Under the pieces are notes generated by a model. That model did no database searches and was not told the DNA's origin. It saw only the letters and a program-made list of their open reading frames with translations. A DNA stretch of 64,000 bases, taken from Neospora caninum Liverpool. Taxonomy: Eukaryota; Apicomplexa; Conoidasida; Eucoccidiorida; Sarcocystidae. Where the stretch lies: the NCBI RefSeq assembly GCF_000208865.1, contig NC_018387.1, positions 62,001-126,000 on the forward strand, written 5' to 3'. How positions within the stretch are numbered: position 1 is the first letter of the stretch; each line of letters begins with the position of its first letter. Shown piece by piece: positions 33,878 through 43,600 of the stretch. A program made the position numbers and the translations under genes.

Positions 33878-36800
33878 ATGACGGGATCGCCGCCCCCCTC
33901 CGCTCCGGAGGAGGTATCTGTACAGACACTCTCTTTTCCCGGGGAAAGTGGAAGGGGGGGAAGGGTCTCTGCGGACTCTGTCTCCTCGCACGCTTCTTGC
34001 TCCGCCACTGTCTATCCCTGCCTTTTCTCTCGGAGCGCAAAATCACATCTGACAGCCTGCGAATCCCTCTCGCCCCGCAGCTCAGCGCCACGCAGAGGAC
34101 CCCACGAACACTCCTCTTGGCCGCTTCTGCTCGAAGTGCGACCCGGAGCTCCTGTCTCTCTTCAGGTTGAAGCAGCGACGGCTTTTCTGGCGCAGCGCGG
34201 CGTCCTCCCACGACGAAGCCGAAGGACAGACCGGCCTCTCGCGTCTTCTAACGCGTCTTCCTCTCCAGCGCCTTCTTCTGGTCGCAGTGAGGGAGAGGAA
34301 GAGACAGTGCACGGCGCTGAGGCTGCTTGCGTCGCGAGTGACGCGGGGAGTCGAGAGGAGGGGGAAGACCGGAAACAGAGTGAGGAGACAAAACGGGGAG
34401 AGATGCCAGAGAACGCAGCGACGGGAATCCTCGAAAACCTCCTCAGTGCCGTCGCATATGGACTCCTCGATGTGCCTCGATGGAAGAGAAAAGATCAGCA
34501 ACAACTGATCCTCAGATTCTTTGTGCCACGCGTGGAGGACGAAACAGGCGAAGAACGAGAAGAGCATGAACGGGCGGAGGAAGACGATGAAGGAGAAGAG
34601 GAAGGAGAGGAAACAGATCAAGGAGGTGAAGGTGTATTCTCGGCTCTGACGATCTTCAGCGCGTTCCACAGGTTTCTGTTGGCGTGGCCGAGGCTCGCAG
34701 CTTCGCCTTGGTTTTTAGGCACCTGCCGACAGGCTCTAAAGCAGACGAGAGAAGACACACGGGACAGCCAAAGAATGGAGGAAGACAATGCTTTCTTTTA
34801 CCATCCTTCTTGGCGCAGTTGGACCATTATTCTCCAACTCCTGGAGGTCTTCGTTTACACACCCAGCACTCTTCCTGCTCTCCTCTCTTGTCTCTCGTCC
34901 TCTCCCGCCTCTCCTTCGTCCAAAAGTATGTCGACTTCTCCTGTGCGGGACAGCGCTGTGTTTCAGAATTTGCTTTCGCTCCCTTCTCTGGTGGAGGGGG
35001 CCTTGTGTGCGCTGCCGGGTGGTTCTGCCGCCGTCTCGTGTCTCCTGCCGTCTTCTGTCTCCAGTTCCGTTTTCGCCTTTAGGCTCGGCGAGGCGTTGCT
35101 GGTGACCTGGCGCCGACTCCTCCCCCAGCGAGACGTCACGCCCAGCCTCTGCTGGCGAAACTGCGAGAGGCGGCACGGAAAAGAAGAAAGAGGGACGCAC
35201 GACGGCAGGGACCAGGAGACAGCAAACGGGACGAGAACGACGCGCGCTGCGGAAGAGCCAGAGACCCAGAGAGAAGCGCTCGCAAGGGAGACGCAGAAGA
35301 CTGGAGAACAAGAAAGAAATCAAGCAAGAGAACACGACAGCCGAGACTCCCAGGAGTGGGGGAAGAGCGAAGGGAAGGCGGAGGTGGGCCGTGCGTGTGG
35401 AAACCAAGACGTGTGGGGTAAGGCCCTGAAGCCTCTCCTCGCAGCCACTCGCAGATTTGTTCTCCGCGGCCACGCCTCGTCTCTTGCTCGCGCCTTTGTC
35501 GTCGCTCTTCTCTCTCCAGACGAAGAGGAACGCGAGGAGAGAGAACGGAAGCAGACGGGAAGGCAAAAAGTGAAGGCGACAAGGCGCGAAGCCCAACACG
35601 AGGTGGAGGAAAGAAGTGAAAGAACAGAGGCATGGGGGACGCGAGACAAAAGAGGCACCAAGACAAAAGAGGAGGAACAGGAAGAAGAGGAAAAGGAAGA
35701 GAAGACAGATGTGTGCTGCGTTGCTCAGTTCATGGCAAGTGAGCTGTCTCGGGAAGATGCCGGCGGGCAAGCCGCTCACGTGTTTGTTTTTGCTTGTATT
35801 CGCGAGGTCGTTCCTCTCTTCTTTCTCTCTTCTCATTCGTTTGGACCTGATGTTTCGTATCTCCAAGAAGGCAACGAGCCAATTCTCTCGTTTCACTCGC
35901 CCGCAGCGCCTCGGTTCCTGCAGAGCCTCCTCCTTGGTTTTCTTCACGCCTCTCCTTTCTCCCCTCACGGACGCGGGGTCGCGTCGGGGTTCCTGTCTCA
36001 GTTCCTGTTCAAAACTTTAGATCCCTCTTCTTCGCATCTTCTTCCTCTCCCGACGGCTCTCTTTCTCCTCGACCTCCTCTCCGGCTCTTTCCAGCCCCTC
36101 CGCCCTCTGCCCTCGTTTTCTTCGTTTTCTGGGGACGAGGCAGCGGTGAAACCTGGAGGTGCGGATGGCGCTTCTTGCTTCTTCTGTCCCTTCTTTGCCC
36201 TATCCTTTCTCGACCTTCTTCAACACTTTCTGCATCTGTGGGCGAACCAAGACAGTTCTCTCGTCTCCCTCTCTGCCCATCAGCATCTCCTTCTGACTTG
36301 CTTCGTCTCTCGCTCTCTCTCAAACGTCACCCGCCTCGAACGCCATCTCGCTGCTCTTGCTTCTTCTCGCGCTTCTTCTGTCGCTTCTTGTCAGAGTGGG
36401 GAGTGTAGCGACACTCGCTGTGCGAAATCCGTTCTTGCGGAGGAGGAGGCGCGCAGCCTGGAGCTTCTCCGGTTCCGGCTCAGCGCGTTTTCGACCGGCA
36501 AAAGATTCGCTTCTCTGATGCGCGGCATCCACGCCCGCCTCGGGAGCTCCGAGGAGGCCTTGCGGCTGCTCGGTATGCTCATCGCGGAGAAGATGGCGAA
36601 GGAGACGCTGCGCGTGCTGGGACGGAAAGGGAAGGCGACGCCCAAAGAGCGACTCCGTCCGGGACAAGCGGACGAAGTCGCACATCGCAAAAGCGAGGCG
36701 GAAACAGAAGACACCGGAGCTCTGGCCTTCAGGGAGCTCCGAGACCCCTGCGTGGTGTCCAGACACCCCACGCTGTTCCTCTTCTTCTCGGCGTCTGAGA

Positions 36801-39142
36801 GCGGAGAGTGGAGCACGACCCGTCGCAGCGAACTGGCGAACCCATCGGAAGAAGAGGAGGTGTCGAGGAGAACGCTGCATGCGTCGTGTGAATGCGAGAA
36901 GCGCGGGGACACGGGCGACGAAAGGGCGAAGAGCGGAGACGCAGAACGCGAGCGCCTGGCGCGTCTCCCCGTCGGCGAGACGGACGAGGACGTGCGACGC
37001 CTCGAGGACATTGCAGACTGTCTTGAAGCGAAGAGGCGAAGCCGAGGGAGGTCAGGATTGTCTCAGCTCGCTTCCGCTTTCGCGTTACTGGACCGGCTGC
37101 GTGGACCTGCGCAGGGTGCGTATTCGCTCCTCTGTGGGGAAAGCGCCGTGGGGCGCACAGGAGCGGAAACGGAAGAACTGGCGAACGCAGAGACGGAGGA
37201 AAACAAAACCCAGGAAGGGTCGGGACAGGAGTCGCCTGGAAAGTCGCGCTCAGACAGCGACCGCTCCACTCCAGGATCCTCCGGTCCGTCTTCCAAACTT
37301 CCGACCTCTTCCGTTCCATCTGCATCTTCTTCGGTGCCCTCGGCCTCTCGTTTTGTGGGAGAAGCGAAGGCGTCTTTCGCGGAGCCCCGCGAAGAAAAAA
37401 AACCAGTTCACTCAATTCCAATCGTTTCTGTCGACGAGGACAGTGACTCCGACGAAGATGAAGATGACCACTATTTCCAGACTCTACCTGACCTTCCTGC
37501 CTTTGATGCCTCTTCTTCCTCTCCTTCCTCCTCCTCTTCCTCCTCTTCTTCCTTCTCTTCCTCCTCCTCCTCTTCCTCCTCTTCTTCCTTCTCTTCCTCT
37601 TCCTCCTCCTCTTCCTTCTCTTCCTCTTCCTCCTCCTCTTCCTTCTCTTCCTCTTCTTCGTCCTCTTCCTCCTCTTCTTCTTCCTTTCCGTCTTCGTCTG
37701 CTCCGCGATTTGTTCTTCCTGCGCCTCCGGCGGGTGCGCCGAATCTGCCACAGAGCGTGAGGCAGGTAGTTGAGTGGTTGGCGGGGGAGATGCACGTCAC
37801 GGACGAAGCGTCTTCGCAGTTGGTGTCCGTCGGCCCGTGTTCGCAGCCGTCGGGGCAGAACGAGTTGCCTTCGCACCGACTCTTCCGCGTGTCGGCTGCG
37901 CTGCACAGCTGTCCGCTGCTCCTGCTCCTGCAGGCGAAGGGCGACAGCTCCGCGACGGTCTTCTCGCTCACGCATGGCCGGATGCTCGGCGAAGAGGGCA
38001 TCGCGTCTCCGTCGTGGGAGTTTCGAGACGGCCGCCTGGCCCCGCGTCTCTTGCGGCTGCTCCTGTGTGTGGAAACGAGCATTGGCGCGCAGCCCGCGGA
38101 GCTCGAGAGGCTGAGACAAACGAGTCTCGCCGCACTGATCGCCTTGCAGCTGTCTCCTCTGTTGCCCGTGCTGGCCGTCACGCTGCTGGATTCCCAGACC
38201 TCCGCGCACCAGAAACTCCTCGTGCTCGACGCTCTCCAGCGCGCCGCCGCATGGCTCGCGACAGGCGCCCCTCGAAACTGGGCTCTCCTCAGTCCAGTCT
38301 GCAGCGAGGACGGCGAGCCAGATGAAGAGATCGCGGGCGGCGAAGGGAAGGGCGGCGAGGGCGAGCAGCGGGCCCTGGGGGAGACGGGCGAATCGCGAGC
38401 GAGTCGGACGCGGCGGTTCGCGCATTCGTCGACGGCTCGCAAGGCCTCGGTCAATCTCTTTATGCCCCACGCGTCGAGTGTATGTACACAGTTGCTGTCG
38501 CTCCTCGAGGTCCCCGCGTACCCTGCTTCCGACTTCGCGGCGCAACAAAGCTACGCGCAGCGCGTGGTGTGCCACAAACGGTTGTTGGGTCAGCCGACGG
38601 TCGTGGCGAGTCTCCTCCACACGGCCGGGGTGTCTGTACAGCTGGCCGGCCGCGCCAGTCTGGATGCAGAGGAGTTCGCTGCGGCCGCGTTGCGCGCCGC
38701 CGTCGGCTTCAAAGGCCACTGCGACCGCAGCGTGCGCCGCGGAGCTTTGTCGCTCCTCGCGGCCGTCACCGCGACTGCCGGCTCGCTCGACGCACTCTTC
38801 AGATCCGTCGAGTACGCGGAGCGCAATCTCGGGTGTACGTACACCCCAACAGAGTCCCTCAGGGGAGCGCTGGAGGGCAGCGCGTCCGCGGGTTCCGACG
38901 GGGGGCGAGAGGGGACAGGTTTCGAACGGAGCCAATTTTTCCCGGACGAAGATTCGTGGCTTCGAGAAGACTCGGAGGGATTTCTGTTGCGGGAAAGGCA
39001 GGTGTACGTCGTCGGCGCCGCTGCGCAGGGCGGCCTGGGCGTCGTCGAGTGGCTGAAAAAGCAAATGCTGGATGACCCCGACGAGGTCTGCAGGCGTCTC
39101 GCTTCTCTCGTTCTCAGTCTCTGGCTCGAGCTGCCTGCGTAA
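33878..39142 (+). CDS. TELO2: TELO2/Tel2-like protein (telomere length regulation, TTT complex)
   Basis: A single open exon of 1754 residues. The ATG at 33878 sits in TCCACCATGA, an excellent context; the frame is open upstream to an ATG at 33605, but that part is low-complexity Ser/Phe/Leu sequence typical of a leader. Tel2 homology is clearest in the last 450 residues: RQTSLAALIALQLSP and KLLVLDALQRAAAWL match the helix pair where animal TELO2 has its 'RQRLDMLDVL' segment. GHCDRSVRRGALSLLAAV and EWLKKQMLDDPDEVCRRLAS match the end of the Tel2 C-terminal domain, including the D-P-D-E-x-C-R motif. TELO2 works with TTI1/TTI2 and HSP90 to mature PIKK kinases such as TOR, ATM and ATR. The animal protein is about 840 residues; the extra length here is acidic, Arg/Glu-rich insertions (residues ~110-250, 430-560, 900-1200) and a serine run near residues 1210-1272. 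A hidden intron in the low-complexity parts cannot be excluded. Confidence 0.78.
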   Translation: MTGSPPPSAPEEVSVQTLSFPGESGRGGRVSADSVSSHASCSATVYPCLFSRSAKSHLTACESLSPRSSAPRRGPHEHSSWPLLLEVRPGAPVSLQVEAATAFLAQRGVLPRRSRRTDRPLASSNASSSPAPSSGRSEGEEETVHGAEAACVASDAGSREEGEDRKQSEETKRGEMPENAATGILENLLSAVAYGLLDVPRWKRKDQQQLILRFFVPRVEDETGEEREEHERAEEDDEGEEEGEETDQGGEGVFSALTIFSAFHRFLLAWPRLAASPWFLGTCRQALKQTREDTRDSQRMEEDNAFFYHPSWRSWTIILQLLEVFVYTPSTLPALLSCLSSSPASPSSKSMSTSPVRDSAVFQNLLSLPSLVEGALCALPGGSAAVSCLLPSSVSSSVFAFRLGEALLVTWRRLLPQRDVTPSLCWRNCERRHGKEERGTHDGRDQETANGTRTTRAAEEPETQREALARETQKTGEQERNQAREHDSRDSQEWGKSEGKAEVGRACGNQDVWGKALKPLLAATRRFVLRGHASSLARAFVVALLSPDEEEREERERKQTGRQKVKATRREAQHEVEERSERTEAWGTRDKRGTKTKEEEQEEEEKEEKTDVCCVAQFMASELSREDAGGQAAHVFVFACIREVVPLFFLSSHSFGPDVSYLQEGNEPILSFHSPAAPRFLQSLLLGFLHASPFSPHGRGVASGFLSQFLFKTLDPSSSHLLPLPTALFLLDLLSGSFQPLRPLPSFSSFSGDEAAVKPGGADGASCFFCPFFALSFLDLLQHFLHLWANQDSSLVSLSAHQHLLLTCFVSRSLSNVTRLERHLAALASSRASSVASCQSGECSDTRCAKSVLAEEEARSLELLRFRLSAFSTGKRFASLMRGIHARLGSSEEALRLLGMLIAEKMAKETLRVLGRKGKATPKERLRPGQADEVAHRKSEAETEDTGALAFRELRDPCVVSRHPTLFLFFSASESGEWSTTRRSELANPSEEEEVSRRTLHASCECEKRGDTGDERAKSGDAERERLARLPVGETDEDVRRLEDIADCLEAKRRSRGRSGLSQLASAFALLDRLRGPAQGAYSLLCGESAVGRTGAETEELANAETEENKTQEGSGQESPGKSRSDSDRSTPGSSGPSSKLPTSSVPSASSSVPSASRFVGEAKASFAEPREEKKPVHSIPIVSVDEDSDSDEDEDDHYFQTLPDLPAFDASSSSPSSSSSSSSSFSSSSSSSSSSSFSSSSSSSSFSSSSSSSSFSSSSSSSSSSSSSFPSSSAPRFVLPAPPAGAPNLPQSVRQVVEWLAGEMHVTDEASSQLVSVGPCSQPSGQNELPSHRLFRVSAALHSCPLLLLLQAKGDSSATVFSLTHGRMLGEEGIASPSWEFRDGRLAPRLLRLLLCVETSIGAQPAELERLRQTSLAALIALQLSPLLPVLAVTLLDSQTSAHQKLLVLDALQRAAAWLATGAPRNWALLSPVCSEDGEPDEEIAGGEGKGGEGEQRALGETGESRASRTRRFAHSSTARKASVNLFMPHASSVCTQLLSLLEVPAYPASDFAAQQSYAQRVVCHKRLLGQPTVVASLLHTAGVSVQLAGRASLDAEEFAAAALRAAVGFKGHCDRSVRRGALSLLAAVTATAGSLDALFRSVEYAERNLGCTYTPTESLRGALEGSASAGSDGGREGTGFERSQFFPDEDSWLREDSEGFLLRERQVYVVGAAAQGGLGVVEWLKKQMLDDPDEVCRRLASLVLSLWLELPA
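37506..37692 (+). repeat. Polyserine-coding TCC/TCT repeat in TELO2-like gene
   Basis: About 60 codons, mostly TCC or TCT, with occasional Phe (TTC), encode a Ser-rich linker just before the conserved C-terminal domain. The opposite strand reads as polyglutamate/lysine and is not a gene. Confidence 0.9.
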
Positions 39143-40614
39143 CGGAGACGCGAAAGGGCGCCTTCTGTCCAGCTGCGAAAGAAACGGACAAGAGCGCCCG
39201 GGGGGATCTCAATCTCCCGATGGCCAGCACGAAAGAGACAACTTCTCGCTCGCGTAGAGGCACAATCTGCGAGAGCCGGAGAACACCCGACGAAACCGGG
39301 TTCGCTGCGCAACGCTCTCGCGCCGTTTCTGGCGTGCCTCGCGGCTCCGATATTTCGACAAGGAAAAAGCGCGAGAAACCCTCGCTCTCTGTGGTGTCTC
39401 GTCATCCCAAAGGGGTTGTACCAAGGTCAGAAAAGTTCGTATGTTGCGTGGTTTTCGCGCCTGCCTCCCTCAGGAGATGGCGACCGTAAAAAGACAGGCG
39501 GCCGCGGGCGTGAGGCGAATCCTCTTTTTGCCGTCTGTGCTTCCTCCTAGCAAAGCTTACATCTCTACAGACGCGACCGCGTGAGGGGTGCCGGACTAGC
39601 GTTGTCAGCACCGTCGGACTGACAGCGATCATCTCCGAGGATTTATAAACTTTTTCTGGGGAGATGCACACAGAGGCAGAGGACTTCTGCCCGCGCCCGC
39701 CTGTCCCCAAGTCCACGGGCGCCTCCACACCGGCCGAAGCATCCAAGCCGCCTGGAGTCTCACGGGCGATTTGAGAGGCGACGCAGAGGGTGCATGCCCA
39801 CGTGGCTTTCTCACGAGATGTGGAACTTGTCGATTTTTAAAGTGGCAGTTCAGAGAGAACGGGGGGAAAATGTTGAACGTTGAGTGTTGGATTGCCGTTC
39901 CTGCCACAGTTTTTTGCATCCACAAGAACCTACTGAGACTGAGAGGCACAAGCTGTCTGTTCTTCACGAGACACGAACGCATGCAGAACAGAGGCGTAAC
40001 AAGCAAATAGAGTTTCAAAGAGAGAATAGAGAGACGGGTGAACGAGGCGCGCGGCGCTGAGGGAAACTCCGGAACTCTCGGCTGTCACTCCACCTCCGTC
40101 ACAGCTGGAAGGCGGAGTGTCACATCCCAACGCAAAAACAGGATAGGGTCCGAGGCAACAACTGCACGTGTCAAACTGAGAACCGACTCTAGAAAACTGT
40201 ACAGAAAACACTCTAAACATTGCAGGAAGATGCATTGGACAGAGATACCAGCACATATCTCGAGATTTGCAGCTTTATGCATGCGCATGCATGAATGAAC
40301 AGACGTGTGTTTATGCACCCTCGCATGCAAATATATCCCTGAGGTACACAGATAGGTCGTGAGAGCCAGAAAGAACCTGGTACGCAGAACGGAGTTAAAT
40401 CGAATCAAAAACTCGGGCTCCGCTGGCAGTGCCACCCCTAGGCCGCATGCATATATATTACATATTTTATATATATTATATATAAATATATTATATATAT
40501 ACATAGGGTCGTCTGGGCGTCGCACTGCTGTCGAGCGTTCAGAGTGGCGCCGTCAGAAAGACTGCTCTCGTAGAGACACTGAGAGGCCTTTCGGCGGCCT
40601 TGCTTCTTCGCTTG
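39143..40614. other. Convergent intergenic region
   Basis: It should hold the 3' UTRs of the TELO2-like gene (+) and the CTL-like gene (-). An AT-rich microsatellite lies at 40449-40503. No gene is supported. Confidence 0.5.
40449..40503. repeat. AT-rich microsatellite
   Basis: An imperfect (TATA)n run just downstream of the CTL-like stop codon. Confidence 0.85.
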
Positions 40615-43600
40615 CTACATCATTTCTTGTTGCGCGTCCAGCAGCAGCTCTCGGAGGCAGGCTGGCGCATGCACTTTGGTGATGGGGTTCTCGTCGACGA
40701 CTGCGCATACAAAAGAAACACAATTGCGACTCAAAAATATACCGCTCGGCCGGCCCCGCACACGCTTCAAACGGTGTAAAAGGCGAGGAAATACATCTCA
40801 TGGTGTTTCTTTCACCGTTTTACCACCTGACCGTCTGTACCTACGTAACACTATAACACCTGCATGCCCAGATCGAGCCACTCCCCCACACTAAGATATG
40901 AATATAGATCTATATTTATATTGTGTAGAGTTGTAAGGGCGAATGTGTGGGGAGACGACGAGATATGTTCAAAGGTAGCTCTCAATGTAGGGGGGAAACA
41001 TTGGAAACACGATGTACTTAAATGCACATCTTCTGCGTCTTCTTTCTGTTTTTCGACACCTCAAAAAGGCGGCCCAGTTCGCCCCCAGCCGGGCACCTCT
41101 TTCTCGACCGGCAGCGCCGCTCATGCGCGGTTCCTCTCGCGTTCTGCATCGGTGCATGCGTCTCGACTCTCACCCGGAGGCTGGACGGACTCCACCAGGA
41201 AGCAGTACATGAAGGTGTCGGCGACTGTGTCCCAGACGGCCATGTACTGCGAGGAAATCACGGCCGCGATGAAAGCGACAAAGAGGGAAACACCCAGAGG
41301 AGCTGCGACAAAGTTCGGAGAGGTCAGAGAGGCGTATTTCTCCGTGCCCGTCAACGTCTGCGAAGCGCATGCAGAGAAGCGCAAATTTCTCCGAAGACAG
41401 GGGTTAGGATGTAGAGGAAAACAGACGGAACGCAGTCGGCTCCGCGAGGCGCGAGGGCTTCGACCTGTGGGGGTCAGGTCAATGAGTTAGATGTGAAGAA
41501 AGGGTGGAGAGTTGCATCTTTCCAGTCCACAAAAAGATCGGGCACCCAAGACAGAAATGCCGCGGGGAAAAGGAAATCGACAAGGCAAAGCCTTCGTGAA
41601 CCCCCGCGTAAACGGCACGCGAAGAAGAGATGAGGGAGTGAAGGCGAGACGAAAAGGGAAGAAGACTGTTTGTTGTGTCTCCGTTTCGCTATCGCGCGGC
41701 TCACCTGATAGCACATGAAGCTGACGGTGAGGGAGACAGCAGACGTGCCGATGATGGAGCAAATGTTTGCAACCTAAAAGGCGCGACAGCAAAAAAGGAA
41801 CCAGGGCCTTCTTTGAAAGCAGATCTACAGCAAACGAAACACTTTGCTGCTTCCCAAATCGAGAAAGCGGAACACAAAAGAGACACAGCATTCAACGAAG
41901 AAAGACCCGAGAGAGAGAAGAAAACGAGAGAGGAAGAGGAGAGGTGACGGACAAAAGGAGAATGAGAAAAGCAAGAGAGGAAAAAGCGAGGGGGAGTGAA
42001 CTGGAGCGGAACGTCGCCTCCATTCCTAGAGACCACGAGAAACTGTAGACTGCTTAAAGACAAGAAAGACAGATGTCTCCTGTTCAAAATTCGTGTTGTA
42101 CATCACATTTATCCGCGTGTTCCACATACCAGACACGCCTACACGTAGATGCAGAGAAGGCCCCGTTACGGTCGTTAAGGCAAGGTGTGCAAAGTGTAAC
42201 GTTTTTACACAAGCCTGAATAGACATATAAATATATATATATATATATATAGAGGTATATTTATATCTGTAGCCACATCTGTATCTTTCTCTATAGATAA
42301 ATGCATTCACATAGATGTACACGTAGATATACGCATACACAGTTTTAGATATATATATTTATATTAGGCACGGAGGATCCTATTTCGCGGATAGAAGAGT
42401 CGAGATGTCCAGGGTTTGAGGCGAGATTCAGGACGAGAAAAGCATGCCAAAAATCACTCAAGTGCAGAAAAGACGAGGACACTGTCCAAGAGAACAAAAA
42501 GAGCGAGGGAAAAGCAAAGGGTCCAACGTTTCAGACAGGGCCGAGACACACGCGAACTCACTCCGTGTAAATAGGCGGCCGGCGATCGCGAGTTCAAGAT
42601 GCGCGAGCAAGACTTGTCCATCGCCGGGAAAAAAGACCTGGAAGAAATCGACATCTGTGGCAGAAGCGAGACAGAGGCAACCACCCAGGGCACCACGGTA
42701 AGAGACAACGGGTGTCTGTACAGCTTGAAAAGAGCGAAAAAGACGAAAGCTCCATGCGAAAAGGCCAACGGCGCCGCCGAAAGCAGCAAAGGCGAAAGAG
42801 ATGAAGAAAAAAGAGGAGAAAGAGACGAGAGGAAGAGAGAAGAGAGGCAGAGAGCACGCGCGGCATTTTGCTTGCGAGTCAACGCTAAAACCGCGAGGGG
42901 GAACATGCGCTCAGAAGAACAGCGACGAGATCAAGGCCTCAGGAAGACCCTAGAGAAAAAAACACCTAGCAGACGCGCAAGACACAAGACGGCTTGGAAA
43001 GGCGCCTCACCTCGATGAAGCCTGAAGAGGTGAATCGGTCAACCACGAAGGTGATTGGCTGCATGACGTTCCCTGTGGCGAAGCAGCAGCGCACAGGCTC
43101 AGCTGTCTTTTTCCCGACCGATCAGATATTCGTCGTTGCCGTTTTCGTCTGTTGCTTGTTTTCGCACTGCCCCCGCGCGAAGCCTCGGACGTGTGTGTGT
43201 GTTGCTTTGCGGGACGCCCAAATCCCCCCCTTTTTGAGCAGTTTTCTTGCGAATCCTGCGCGAAATCCGCGACCCAGAGTTTCGACGGCCGATCCTTCTT
43301 CAGTCTTGCGCGGCTTTCGTTTCCACGCCGCCCGTTTTCTCGCTTTCTCGCCTCGGTCGTGCGACTTACGGAAGCAGTCTGTGAGGCTCTGGACGATCGG
43401 GGAGTGGCGATGGAGGGACAAGCTTTTCGAGGACGCCCACCCGAAGAAGATTCTGAGCGGCCGCGTCGCACCGAGGACGAGAGCGCCGACGGCGAAGCTG
43501 CCGAGGTGGTGGCGAGCGCCGAGACCGACGGCGACGAGGGGAGGGTACCACCCGACGTCTCGCTCCTCCGCGCCTTCCGGCGGAGAGAAATACCAGACGG

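Noticed and set aside
36729..37760. Lys/Arg-rich frame of 340 codons (-) and Pro/Leu-rich frame of 293 codons (+) over the serine repeat
   Set aside because: Low-complexity shadows of the TCC/TCT repeat in the TELO2-like gene.
37484..39064. 526-codon open frame on the minus strand over the TELO2-like C-terminal region
   Set aside because: It mirrors the conserved Tel2 domain and reads the polyserine repeat as poly-Arg/Gly; GC-rich third positions keep the opposite strand open. No domain or splice evidence.
41357..41470. Extra CTL exon starting after CCCCCACAG at about 41470
   Set aside because: It needs a 40-base intron with a poor donor. Treating the stretch as the 3' end of one intron, with a pyrimidine tract and CGCAG acceptor at 41358, gives correct phase and a better match to CTL proteins.
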